From assembly GCA_947624605.1 (NCBI GenBank), contig CANQLA010000002.1, positions 1 through 37,653 on the forward strand: a DNA stretch of 37,653 nt. The letters run 5' to 3'. The translations under genes were made by a program, and so were the position numbers. This DNA comes from Candidatus Gastranaerophilales bacterium (GTDB lineage: Bacteria; Cyanobacteriota; Vampirovibrionia; Gastranaerophilales; Gastranaerophilaceae). The stretch's first letter is position 1, and every line of letters begins with the position of its first letter. This document shows, one piece after another, positions 1-8,500 of this stretch. The notes below the pieces were generated by a model. That model searched no databases. It saw only the letters and a program-made list of their open reading frames with translations, and was not told where the DNA came from.

Positions 1-915
1 TTCGGCAGTATTTTTATATACTGCAAGAGTATTACGATCTACGATTTCCATAACAATATCAAAAGTTGGTTGTTTTTCTCTTTCAAGAACAGTTTTTTGG
101 GAACCTCTTCTTTTTGCTTCGTCGTCTCCCAAGGTTACGGAACTTACACCACCTACCAAATCTGATAATATGGGATTTTTAATTAGGCTTTCGAGGTTAT
201 TTCCGTGTGCGGTTGCAATAAGCATAACGCCTCTTTCAGCAATAGTTCTTGCTGCTTGAGCCTCTGCTTCCGTACCGATTTCGTCCACGACAATAACTTC
301 CGGGGTGTGGTTTTCGACAGCTTCAATCATAATATCTTTTTGCATTTCCGGTTGGGGAACCTGCATTCTTCTTGCTTTGCCTATAGCGGGATGCGGGGTA
401 TCTCCATCACCTGCGATTTCATTTGAAGTATCTATAATAATTACTCTTTTGCCTATTTCGTCTGAAACCAATCTTGATATTTCTCTTAACTTGGTTGTTT
501 TTCCTACCCCCGGACGACCCAGAAATAGTATGCTTTTATTTTGCATTACAAAATCTTTTATACATTCTATGGTGCCGGTGACAACTCTTCCTATACGGCA
601 TGTAAGCCCGACAATTTTACCTTGACGATTTCTTATCGCACTAATTCTGTGAAGTGTGCCAGGTATCCCCGAACGGTTGTCATGCGTAAATGGTTGAAGT
701 TTTGATGTTGTCAATTCTATATCGTTTTCTGTAACTAATTTATTTTCTATATAGTCTGTTTTTCCGTCTGCGTGCCTAACTTCGGGATTTCTTCCCAAAT
801 CAAGGACTATTTCAATAATATCGTCAACTTTAATTGTTTCTAAAAACTTCACTATATCGGGCGGAAGAATTTCAATTAACTTATTAAAGTCATTGTGAAA
901 TCTGATTATATCCAT
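1..915 (-). CDS. Ycf45/SpoIIIAA-like P-loop ATPase (3' end beyond window)
   Basis: The frame runs open from ATG at 915 to the window edge, 305 residues without a stop, so the C-terminus is missing. Walker A is GRPGVGKTT (residues 133-141) and Walker B is VIVVDE (207-212), followed by a conserved TAHG near residue 235. This is the layout of the cyanobacterial/plastid Ycf45 and sporulation SpoIIIAA-like ATPases; cyanobacterial members usually carry a C-terminal R3H nucleic-acid-binding domain, which would lie outside the window. The role of the family outside spore formers is not settled. The start is supported by AAAGG 6-8 nt upstream and by an extended -10 at 950-958. It follows the S41 protease gene on the same strand after 107 nt but appears to have its own promoter. 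Confidence 0.85.
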   Translation of the reverse strand, partial: MDIIRFHNDFNKLIEILPPDIVKFLETIKVDDIIEIVLDLGRNPEVRHADGKTDYIENKLVTENDIELTTSKLQPFTHDNRSGIPGTLHRISAIRNRQGKIVGLTCRIGRVVTGTIECIKDFVMQNKSILFLGRPGVGKTTKLREISRLVSDEIGKRVIIIDTSNEIAGDGDTPHPAIGKARRMQVPQPEMQKDIMIEAVENHTPEVIVVDEIGTEAEAQAARTIAERGVMLIATAHGNNLESLIKNPILSDLVGGVSSVTLGDDEAKRRGSQKTVLEREKQPTFDIVMEIVDRNTLAVYKNTAE

Positions 916-949
916 GAAAACCTTTCTTGAATTACTAATAATCAGCTAG

Positions 950-958
950 ATTATATCA
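950..958 (-). promoter_or_regulatory. Extended -10 promoter of the Ycf45-like gene
   Basis: Read on the minus strand this is TGATATAAT: a perfect TATAAT at 950-955 with the TGn extension. No good -35 is seen. Predicted transcription start is near 943, giving a leader of about 28 nt that includes AAAGG. Confidence 0.55.
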
Positions 959-1022
959 TTATTTTTTTTTTAAGGCTTGAAATTATAAAAAATTCAACTA
1001 CTAATAGGAAAATTATTAAAAA

Positions 1023-2285
1023 TTAGTAATTTGCAGTAATTTTATTTATTAATTCACAGGCTTTTTTCAACTGGGTATCATTTCCTTTAATAATATCTTT
1101 TCCTGTTAATTGAACAAAGTAATCGGGTTGCAAAACTCCATCCGTACAATTATAATTATTTCCGAATTCATATTTGGAAGTTGTTAAATTGAGAGAGGAA
1201 TTATTAGGTAATTTAATAATTTGTTGAATTGCATTTTTCCCATAAGAGGGTTTTCCTACGAGGATAGCTTTTTTGTTGCTTCTTAGGGAACCTGCCAAGA
1301 GTTCTGAGGAGCTTGCGGTTCTGTTGTCTATTAAAACCACTATAGGTTGTTGATAGTTATTGTTTGGTATTTGAGCGGTAAAGCAGAATTTCTTTTTATT
1401 TCTGTATTCTATTGTAACTATTTCGCCTTTATCGATGATTTCGTCAGCAATCAAAACGGCATTTTTCATTAAGCCTCCTATATCTCCTCTTAAGTCGATA
1501 ATAAAGCCTTTAGCAGTATTTTTATATTTTTCCATAATTTTGTGAAAATCTTGTGATACATTTTGGTCCATAAGAGAGAGGATGGAGATGTAAACTATGT
1601 TATTTTTGAATTGTTTTTCATCTATTTGCAAAATTTTCATACACCCTGGTACAAGAGAGAAAGTTTCTTTCCTTTTATTTCTAAGGACTTCAACTTTAGT
1701 TAAAGGATAATTGCCTCTTAATAATCTGTCAGCACTGTTCATTTCGAGTCCGTTTATAGGATAATTGTTTATGCTTAGAATTATGTCACCTTTTTTAGGA
1801 TTTACGAAAGAAGGAGAATTATCCAAAACTGTTGCACTATGTACAAAACCTGCAATTGTTGTAAGTTTTACGGTAGTACTTTTAAAATGTTTCATAAAAG
1901 GTTTGTGAAAGTTATTGCCTTTAATATTATGTTGCTGCAGAAAGAATTTTTTTTGAGATAAAAATTCCGAATGTTTATCGTTAAGGCTTGCCAGCATTGT
2001 ATTAACTGCGACTGTGGCATCTTCATTTGTTTTAATATATTTTAAATATTTATATTTCCATCTGTTCCAATCCTGATTATTTAATTTAGGGTCTATATAA
2101 TGTAGTTTTATATTTCTCCAGCAAGAGATATAAAGGCGTTGAGGGGAGATAGTTTGTAAGGCGGAAGTTTCTATAATTTTTTCTGCCCACACTCCGTTGA
2201 ATGCGGAGTAAGGAGTAATAATTATAAAAATCACAGCCATACAAGCCATAATAAACAAGAGCATTTGCAATAATCTTTTTGACAT
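1023..2285 (-). CDS. S41-family carboxyl-terminal processing protease (CtpA-like)
   Basis: A 420-residue serine protease of the Tsp/CtpA type. Residues about 5-24 form a hydrophobic N-terminal segment (signal anchor or signal peptide), so the enzyme should act outside the cytoplasmic membrane. A PDZ-like domain lies around residues 140-215 (KKGDIILSINNYPINGL). The peptidase core follows: FIIDLRGDIGG at 261-271, then NRTASSSELLAG at 321-332 and SYGKNAIQQ at 347-355. Ser325 and Lys350 are 25 residues apart, the same offset as the catalytic Ser430/Lys455 of E. coli Tsp, so they are the likely Ser-Lys dyad. The family trims or degrades proteins from their C-termini. An extended -10 sits at 2307-2315 and a weak GGAT ribosome site precedes the ATG. 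Confidence 0.9.
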   Translation of the reverse strand: MSKRLLQMLLFIMACMAVIFIIITPYSAFNGVWAEKIIETSALQTISPQRLYISCWRNIKLHYIDPKLNNQDWNRWKYKYLKYIKTNEDATVAVNTMLASLNDKHSEFLSQKKFFLQQHNIKGNNFHKPFMKHFKSTTVKLTTIAGFVHSATVLDNSPSFVNPKKGDIILSINNYPINGLEMNSADRLLRGNYPLTKVEVLRNKRKETFSLVPGCMKILQIDEKQFKNNIVYISILSLMDQNVSQDFHKIMEKYKNTAKGFIIDLRGDIGGLMKNAVLIADEIIDKGEIVTIEYRNKKKFCFTAQIPNNNYQQPIVVLIDNRTASSSELLAGSLRSNKKAILVGKPSYGKNAIQQIIKLPNNSSLNLTTSKYEFGNNYNCTDGVLQPDYFVQLTGKDIIKGNDTQLKKACELINKITANY

Positions 2286-2306
2286 AACTATCCAAATTTT
2301 TTATTT

Positions 2307-2315
2307 ATTTTATCA
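2307..2315 (-). promoter_or_regulatory. Extended -10 promoter of the S41 protease gene
   Basis: Minus-strand TGATAAAAT (TAAAAT at 2307-2312 plus TGA). Predicted start is near 2300, about 15 nt before the ATG at 2285. Confidence 0.45.
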
Positions 2316-2423
2316 TATAATTTTCATAATAAAAAGTCACAAAAACTTTTTTTTTGACTAAAGATATAGTATAGTTAAGTAAGTGTAAGATAAAATTTTT
2401 GAGTTAATACAGAATTTAAAAAC

Positions 2424-2600
2424 ATGGAAAAAGGGGATAACGTAGCAAAAATAGTAAGTTTAATAAAATCGCAGCCAAAGGTTAACGATTCAATGAAACC
2501 TTGTGCAAAGTATCATTCAAATCCTATTTTCAAGAAATATTTTGTGATAAACTTGCGGAGTGGAATTAATAAATTTAAGATATCGGATTTATTTGAGTGA
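2424..2600 (+). CDS. Hypothetical 58-residue protein
   Basis: ATG-to-TGA frame of 58 residues beginning MEKGDNVAKI and ending KISDLFE. No family is recognised and no clear ribosome binding site precedes it. Its stop overlaps the start of the next small frame as TGATG, an arrangement typical of translational coupling and the main reason for listing it. It lies in a G-rich, gene-poor stretch upstream of prmC and could equally be noncoding or decayed sequence. Confidence 0.25.
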   Translation: MEKGDNVAKIVSLIKSQPKVNDSMKPCAKYHSNPIFKKYFVINLRSGINKFKISDLFE

Positions 2601-2713
2601 TGCTTGTTAAAGTATTTGGATATATATATAATGATTGGAGAAAAACTAAGTATTTTTTCTTAGATGAAGATTTTTTAAAAGATGCAAAAAGGCGAGTGAT
2701 GAATTTTAGATAA
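2600..2713 (+). CDS. Hypothetical 37-residue protein, coupled to the frame before it
   Basis: ATG at 2600 overlaps the preceding stop (TGATG). The frame encodes 37 residues rich in aromatic and charged positions (MLVKVFGYIYNDW at the N-terminus). It ends 38 nt before the TTG start of prmC. There is no homology that I recognise. Chance is a real alternative at this length. Confidence 0.22.
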   Translation: MLVKVFGYIYNDWRKTKYFFLDEDFLKDAKRRVMNFR

Positions 2714-2751
2714 TGATTTTGGGGAAATAGAGAGACAGAAAGAAAATTTGG

Positions 2752-3591
2752 TTGAAAAAGAGTTTTAGAGAGATTTATAAAGGATTTGGACTTAATGAAT
2801 ATGAAATTTCTGCTGAGACGGATTTTGTGACGGAAGTATTAACGGGGTTAAAAGCGAAGGATATTATTCTTGGAAAGGAACTAACGCAGGAACAGCAAAA
2901 GGAGATAGAATCGGTTTTATTGGAGAGGGTAAGGACGGGACGTCCGATACAGCAGATAGTAAAAGCGGCTTATTTTGCCGGGGACAGATTTTATGTAGAT
3001 GAAAATACGCTTATACCGAGGCCTGAAACGGAATTTTTGGTTAATGTATGTAAGCAGAGGTATTCGAGGGGAGATAAGTTAAGGATATTAGATATAGGGA
3101 CGGGATCAGGTTGTATTTCAATAGAGCTGGCGAAATATTTTTCAAATTCGGAAATTGATGCAGTTGACATTTGTCAACAGACCCTTGACGCAGCATCCAA
3201 AAATGTTGATGAATATGGGTTATCAGACAGGATACATATATATAAATCAGATATATACTCATCAATATCGGGAAAGTTTGACATAATTGTGTCGAATCCT
3301 CCTTATATACCATATTGTGATATAGGGAACATTCAGAGGGATGTATACGAATACGAACCGCATATAGCACTTTTTGCGGAAGAAGGCGGATTATATTTTT
3401 ACGTAAAGATAATTGAGGAAGCGAATATTTATTTAAAAGACGGTGGATTTATAGTTTTTGAAACAGGTATAAATCAAGCGGATATAGTTTGGAAGATATT
3501 AGAGAGAAATAAATTTCGGCGAATCGGGACGGAGAGAGATTTTAACAATATAGACAGGGTTATATATGGCAATTATTTTGCAAAGGTATGA
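2752..3591 (+). CDS. prmC: Release factor glutamine methyltransferase PrmC
   Basis: A 279-residue SAM-dependent N5-glutamine methyltransferase that methylates the GGQ glutamine of peptide-chain release factors. The N-terminal helical domain occupies about residues 1-75 and contains RTGRPIQQIV; the link LIPRPETE (88-95) is typical of PrmC. The SAM loop is DIGTGSG (114-120) and the catalytic NPPY is at 182-185. The start is a TTG at 2752; the frame is closed by TAG at 2728-2730 and there is no ATG between, so either TTG or a rarer codon is used. There is no strong ribosome site. No prfA lies next to it, unlike in many genomes. Codons are unusually purine- and ATA-rich compared with genes further right. 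The stop overlaps an ATG in another frame (ATGA), which opens only 27 residues. Confidence 0.93.
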   Translation: MKKSFREIYKGFGLNEYEISAETDFVTEVLTGLKAKDIILGKELTQEQQKEIESVLLERVRTGRPIQQIVKAAYFAGDRFYVDENTLIPRPETEFLVNVCKQRYSRGDKLRILDIGTGSGCISIELAKYFSNSEIDAVDICQQTLDAASKNVDEYGLSDRIHIYKSDIYSSISGKFDIIVSNPPYIPYCDIGNIQRDVYEYEPHIALFAEEGGLYFYVKIIEEANIYLKDGGFIVFETGINQADIVWKILERNKFRRIGTERDFNNIDRVIYGNYFAKV

Positions 3592-3908
3592 TAACCGAAA
3601 ATTCAAATCAAGGGAATAAAGGGAATTATAGGTTGTTTATCGGAAAAGGCGAAAGAAACCGAGATATTTAACGTATTTGATTTTTCAAATTCGGAGAAGA
3701 AAAAATTTTTTGTATAAATACAGTTTTAAGAAGATAAATGTAAAAAATTATTTATTGTTTTTTTTACCTGTTATATTTCTTATAGCGGAATAGTTGCGGA
3801 TTTTTAGAAATGAGTCATATTAAAAATATAGGAAAAATAATAACCGGAATAATGATTAATTTTATGCGGGTTATAAGAAAATGAGGTAAAGATTCAAACG
3901 GAGGAAAA
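3592..3908 (+). other. Gap with only tiny open frames
   Basis: No convincing gene. A 27-codon frame starts at 3588 overlapping the prmC stop (ATGA), and a 24-codon frame starts at 3810 (MSHIKNIGKI at its N-terminus). Both are too short to support. The strand is strongly G over C (about 55 G to 21 C over 3601-3900, counted by hand). It may be decayed coding sequence. Confidence 0.4.
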
Positions 3909-4397
3909 ATGAGTGATGAAAATTTTGAAAAGATGTTAAGCTTTATTTTAAAAGCGGAAGGTGGTTATGTAAACGATAGGAACGATTTGGGAGGTGAAAC
4001 AAACAAAGGAATAACTTGTGCAGTGTATAATAAATACAGAGCGGGTAAAGGGTTAAAGAAACAAAGTGTAAAGTACATTTCTGATAAAGAGGTAAGAGAA
4101 ATATACTATAACGGATATTATAAGGCGAGTGGAGCGGATAGAATTAAGGATTTGGTATTAGCGATGTATGTATTTGATACAGCCGTGAATATGGGAGTTT
4201 CACGTGCAATTTCTTTTTTAAGGGAGTCAGAGGGAGATGCGGAGAAATTTGAAGAAATAAGGAGGAAGAAATATGAAGCAATAGTACTGGCACATCCGAA
4301 TCAAAAGCGATATTTAAGAGGATGGAATAACAGGGTAAGCAATTTAAGGAATTATGCGAAGGGAACCTTTGGAACAATTCAGAAGATATCTGGGTAA
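3909..4397 (+). CDS. GH108 N-acetylmuramidase (phage-type lysozyme)
   Basis: A 162-residue peptidoglycan-cleaving enzyme. Residues 17-36 read as the GH108 signature: Glu17 in EGGYVND, then GGETNKGIT, where Glu17 is the expected catalytic acid. The rest fits the all-helical fold followed by the small C-terminal peptidoglycan-binding region usual in this family (RYLRGWNNRV near residues 136-145). There is no signal peptide, so export would need a holin or the protein acts on lysis, as in phages. Start: GGAGG lies 6 nt before the ATG. Neighbours are short broken frames and tRNA-Val, which suggests a prophage remnant, but no other phage gene is intact. Confidence 0.85.
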   Translation: MSDENFEKMLSFILKAEGGYVNDRNDLGGETNKGITCAVYNKYRAGKGLKKQSVKYISDKEVREIYYNGYYKASGADRIKDLVLAMYVFDTAVNMGVSRAISFLRESEGDAEKFEEIRRKKYEAIVLAHPNQKRYLRGWNNRVSNLRNYAKGTFGTIQKISG

Positions 4398-4411
4398 AAG
4401 TAGAGGATTAG

Positions 4412-4701
4412 GAGTTAAAGCATAAAAGCGTAAAAATCATAAAAGCAAAAGAAGATGTCATAAAAGATTTTTTAAACAGTTTTGAGGGCAAAAATACACA
4501 AGAAAAGAAGTGTTGTTGGCATACTCCAAAGTTGATAATTATCTTAAAGATGTATACAAAAAAGAATTTCCGCACGGCGGAAATCGTAACGGCGGACGTC
4601 CCAAAGGCTCAAAAGCCGATAGAACGGAGCGGATAAATTGGGGCGGTATCTCCCGAGGGAAAAGTTATGATAATCGATGTTTTAACAAGTTTTCGCAATA
4701 A
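4412..4701 (+). pseudogene. Probable frameshifted remnant of a GRPKGS-type (phage-like) protein
   Basis: Two frames appear to join. From 4412 an open frame without a start codon reads KEDVIKDFLNSFEGKNTQ and so on; near 4500 the coding sense seems to pass to another frame that begins at GTG 4510 and ends at 4701. That second frame includes HGGNRNGGRPKGSKADRTER, resembling the basic GRPKGS linker of phage terminase-like or DNA-binding proteins. It stops soon after with no recognisable domain. Three CATAAAAG copies at 4421, 4438 and 4459 fall in the first frame. Alternative: a real 63-residue protein from GTG 4510. Confidence 0.35.
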
Positions 4702-5038
4702 TAAAAAACAAAATAGCTTAACAAAAATTCCGAGCAATGGTTGATTATGAATACAGTGTTGTTACCTCGAACACTTTCTTTATTTGGACTAAAGAGTCGG
4801 TTAAATCGGTGTAAAGACGATATTTAACTAATAAGTTAAATTAAAGCAAAGAAATAAGAGTATAATTAAAGATAGAAATTCATTTGACTTACAAAATATT
4901 TTAAATACATAGGGACTTTGTATGATGACATAGGAATATTGAATGCCAAAATACATACCAAAATTTGAGAAAATAAATTTTCAAAAAATTAAAACGCAAA
5001 GAGAGTGCTATATAAACATAATTGCGTCAAATATAATA
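4702..5038. other. Noncoding stretch before tRNA-Val
   Basis: No gene supported. It contains an inverted repeat AGTGTT/AACACT at 4755-4775 (9-nt loop) followed by a T-rich run, possibly a weak terminator for the frames to its left, and an 8-bp palindrome ATTTAACT/AGTTAAAT at 4822-4841 with loop AATA and no U-tract on either strand. Confidence 0.35.
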
Positions 5039-5111
5039 TGGGCGTTGAGAGGCTCGAACTCCCGACATCCTCCTTGTAAGGGAGGCGCTCTACCAACTGA
5101 GCTAAACGCCC
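5039..5111 (-). tRNA. tRNA-Val (anticodon UAC)
   Basis: 73 nt, acceptor stem GGGCGTT/AACGCCC with discriminator A. The anticodon stem is CCTCC/GGAGG and the loop is CTTACAA, so the anticodon is TAC (reads GUA valine codons). The T arm carries TTCGAGC. CCA is not encoded and must be added after transcription. No clear terminator follows. It borders the lysozyme/pseudogene stretch, and tRNA genes are common integration sites, but I saw no duplicated tRNA 3' end. Confidence 0.95.
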
Positions 5112-5506
5112 GTGCGTATATTTATTATACATACAAGAAACAAAAAATCAAGTAGAATCTTAAATTTTAATTGAAAGCAATAAAATCGGGATATATGGGT
5201 AAAATACGAAATTTTTAAGTGAGGAAGAGAAATAGAAAGACTGTTATTTATAATATTAAAATATGTAAATTTTTAAGTGATTTATAAGATGACAATCGAT
5301 GACGGCATAAATTGTTACAAATTTAACTCACCCAAAGGTTGTTTGTTTGCTTTTGTTTTGGCTGTAAACAAATATTTTCTCAAAAATATTTATATATTTC
5401 TTATTATATCATATTGATTATACAGACAAAATTACATATAATTTTTATGCAAAATTGCAAAATTGTGTAGAATTTTAATTTAATTCATTATAAGGAAGTA
5501 AACGAA
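5112..5506 (+). other. Upstream region of the autotransporter gene
   Basis: No gene. It contains an AT-only hairpin AAATATTTT/AAAATATTT at 5370-5391 (loop CTCA), the promoter at 5414-5442 and a leader of about 58 nt ending in AAGGAAG, 8 nt before the ATG. Confidence 0.5.
5414..5442 (+). promoter_or_regulatory. Sigma-70-type promoter of the autotransporter
   Basis: TTGATT (5414-5419), 17-bp spacer, TATAAT (5437-5442). This is the best full -35/-10 pair in the window. Predicted start is near 5449. Confidence 0.65.
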
Positions 5507-8500
5507 ATGGAATTTAAAAAAGTTGTTGGATTAATGGTTGTCTTACTGGCTGTTTGTTCGGCACCTGATGTATCATTATCACAGGAAGATATAACAACGT
5601 ATAATAATTTAAAATCATTCTTGGAGAAAGAAAGTAATGATACCGGTACAGTTAGTCAGGATATAGAAATGTCGGGACCTATAACTACCCATGTACACAA
5701 TTATATTTTGACATCCAACACGGGAAATACCAGAAGTTTAACAGGTGCAGACAGTATTACCATTGCTGCTGGTGCACAGCTTACCTTATATGGATTAAAT
5801 GTGGAAGGCGGTCTTGCTTTAGCTGGTGATAATTCAAAATTGATTTTGGGTCAGAAAAGCGATAATAGAGATTTCACAATAGGCATAATTTCAGGAAGCG
5901 GAGATGTTACTGTAGATACAGGAGCAGTTATTACTGCTGGTGCAAGCATTGGTGCAAAATCTTTGACTTTGACATCAGGAGAGTTAAAGGGTGAAAGTAC
6001 TGCTGTTACTCTTTCGGATAAAGCTGTTATATCTGCGGGAACGTTTGATGTGAGATCTTTATCTGCAAAAAGCTATGACCAAGACGGAGGTACGGTAAAA
6101 TTATCGAATGATTTAACAGTTACTGATGGTATAGATATAGACGGCGGTACCTTAACGCTTGGTGCTACAAGTAAAGCAGCTGCCAATAATTTTGATATGG
6201 CACAAGGTACTTCGTTAGTTTCTGACGGAGTCAATTCAGTAACGACGACTAATGGCATAAACATATCCGGAACAGCTGAAAGTAAGGCGACTGTTAATGT
6301 TAATGAAAACCATAGCTTGACATTAACTCCGGGTACAACATTGAGCTTGTCAAACGTTAACTCCACTGTGGCTAACGGTGGTACATTAACATTTGATACT
6401 TCAAAAGGCAGTGCAACAGTTAATGACACGAGTATTACCTTAAGCGGTTCGGGTGCATTGAATTTGAAGGGTAATACGACGGTTCAAAACTCTCAAGTTA
6501 CTCTTTCCGGTGAGGATTCAAAATTAAATATAGATTCCACATCAGGGGATGTTACATTTGTAAACGGCTCAAATATTACAAATTCAGGAACAATTGAAGT
6601 TGCGGGCGATAGCAATAATGTTAATTTAAACGGTACAATTAACAGTGACGGAAATACCCAAGGTTCGATACATAAAACAGGTTCAAACACATTAAATCTT
6701 AACGGTAAAGTTAATACTTCGTCTTTACAGATAGAAAACGGTATAACCAATGTTAATGAAGATGTGACGGTAAGTGGTGACGTACAAATTAAGGGAAGCA
6801 AAGGTAAAAACCAAAATGCAACGGTAAATGTTGCACAGGGCAAATCCATAACTGCACAAGGAGCTGTCAGTTTGGGATCGCAAGAAGACTATGAGTATAC
6901 ACATGTTAATTTAAATCAAGATTCAAAATTATCAGGTTCTTCTGTAACAATCAATTCCGAAGTGGATATGACGAAAGCGACAATTGAGGCGACGGCAGCA
7001 GAGGGAAGTGTTACTATAGGCAGAAAGTCAAACATTACGGTAAAAGCGTTAGAAGGACAGGATATTACCATAAGTACAATAAAAGGTGCAATAATCAACA
7101 TACTCGGTGGTTCTGTCATTACTGTTGAAAATGGAGCAAGACTTGTATATGACGGACAGACGGTCAATTCTACGGATGCACATTATGATATAAAAAACGG
7201 AGCTGTTTGGCAGGCAAGTAACGGTGTATATACAAATGCCGATTTTACCGGAAACGGTGCAATTTTAAATAACGAAGGTAATGTTTCTTTTCTTGGCGGG
7301 TCACAAGAAACTCCTATGAGCTTTACGGAAAGTTTTGCATCCGGCAATGGCGGAGCTGTTTATAATGCACAAAGCGGTACAATTGATGTTTATGATAATG
7401 TTTCATTTTCCAAAAACAAATCAAGCGGTACAGGTGGTGCGTTGTATAATGAGGGCAATTTTACGGCACATAATTATACAGAAAGAGGAACGCTTGCAAC
7501 AAATACGATTTTTGATAATAACAAAGCAGGATTTGATAATAACGGAAATGTTTTAAGCGGAGAACATCATGGTGGAGCAATCTATAATGCTCCGACAGGT
7601 AAAGTTCATTTAGGCGACAACTCAGTGTTTACATCTAACGTTGCTACAGGCAATGGCGGCGGAATTTATAATGGAAATGCCGATAATCAAGCGGTAGTTG
7701 TTGGAAACGGTGCAATTTTCAGAGAAAATATTTCTTATGGTAATGGTGGTGCTGTTTATAATAATGCAGGAACGGTTACTATTGGAGAAAATGCCAATTT
7801 TAGTACAAACTCTGCCGGAATTGGTATCAATGGCAGGGCAAATCCCGTTAAAAACAGTGATGGCGGAGCAATTTATAATGCAGGTAATTCAACGGTTGTT
7901 GTCGGCAAAAACGCAGTATTCAATGATAACTTTGCAACACAAAGCGGTGGTGCTATATATAATGAAGGAAAGTTGACTTTTGATGGAAGTTCAACCAGGG
8001 GAACCGATTTTTCGGTTCAATTTACCAGAAATCAGGTAAGCGGCTCAACTTCTGCACAGAAGAAAGGCGGAGCCGTATATAATAAAGGTACAATAGAAAC
8101 GAAGAGTGAAAATGGCGGAACCGTAAACGGTTTTTATAAAGCTTTATTCGGTTCAGCTCAAAGTACTGAATATGGCAACTCGGCACAGCAGGGCGGTGCG
8201 ATATATAATGAAGTAGGACCGGATAATACTCTTGTCATAGAGCAATCCACGTTTGTAAACAACTCGGCGACAACTGCTGGTGGTGCAATATATAATGCTT
8301 CGGGAACCTTAGATATTCATAATGGTTCGGTATTTCAAAAGAACTTATCTATGGAGGGAGAAGGCGGAGCAATCTATAATGCTGCCGGAGCAAATTTAAA
8401 TCTGGTTGAAGGTTTGGTTTTTGGTGGTGTTGATAACGGTAACCAAGCAAACAAAGGTGGTGCTATATATAACGCAGGTCAATTAAATTCAAACGGAACC

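Noticed and set aside
305-625. 106-residue plus-strand frame at the left edge
   Set aside because: It is opposite the Ycf45-like ATPase, whose Walker motifs confirm the minus-strand reading.
4822-4841. Palindrome ATTTAACT/AGTTAAAT as a terminator or operator
   Set aside because: It has no U-tract on either side and no nearby promoter; such AT palindromes are expected by chance here.
4943-5155. 70-residue plus-strand open frame
   Set aside because: It runs antisense through the complete tRNA-Val gene; the reading is an artefact of tRNA sequence.
6073-7167. Three minus-strand open frames inside the autotransporter gene
   Set aside because: They are shadows of the low-complexity Thr/Ser/Val/Asn coding sequence, with no starts or ribosome sites of note.
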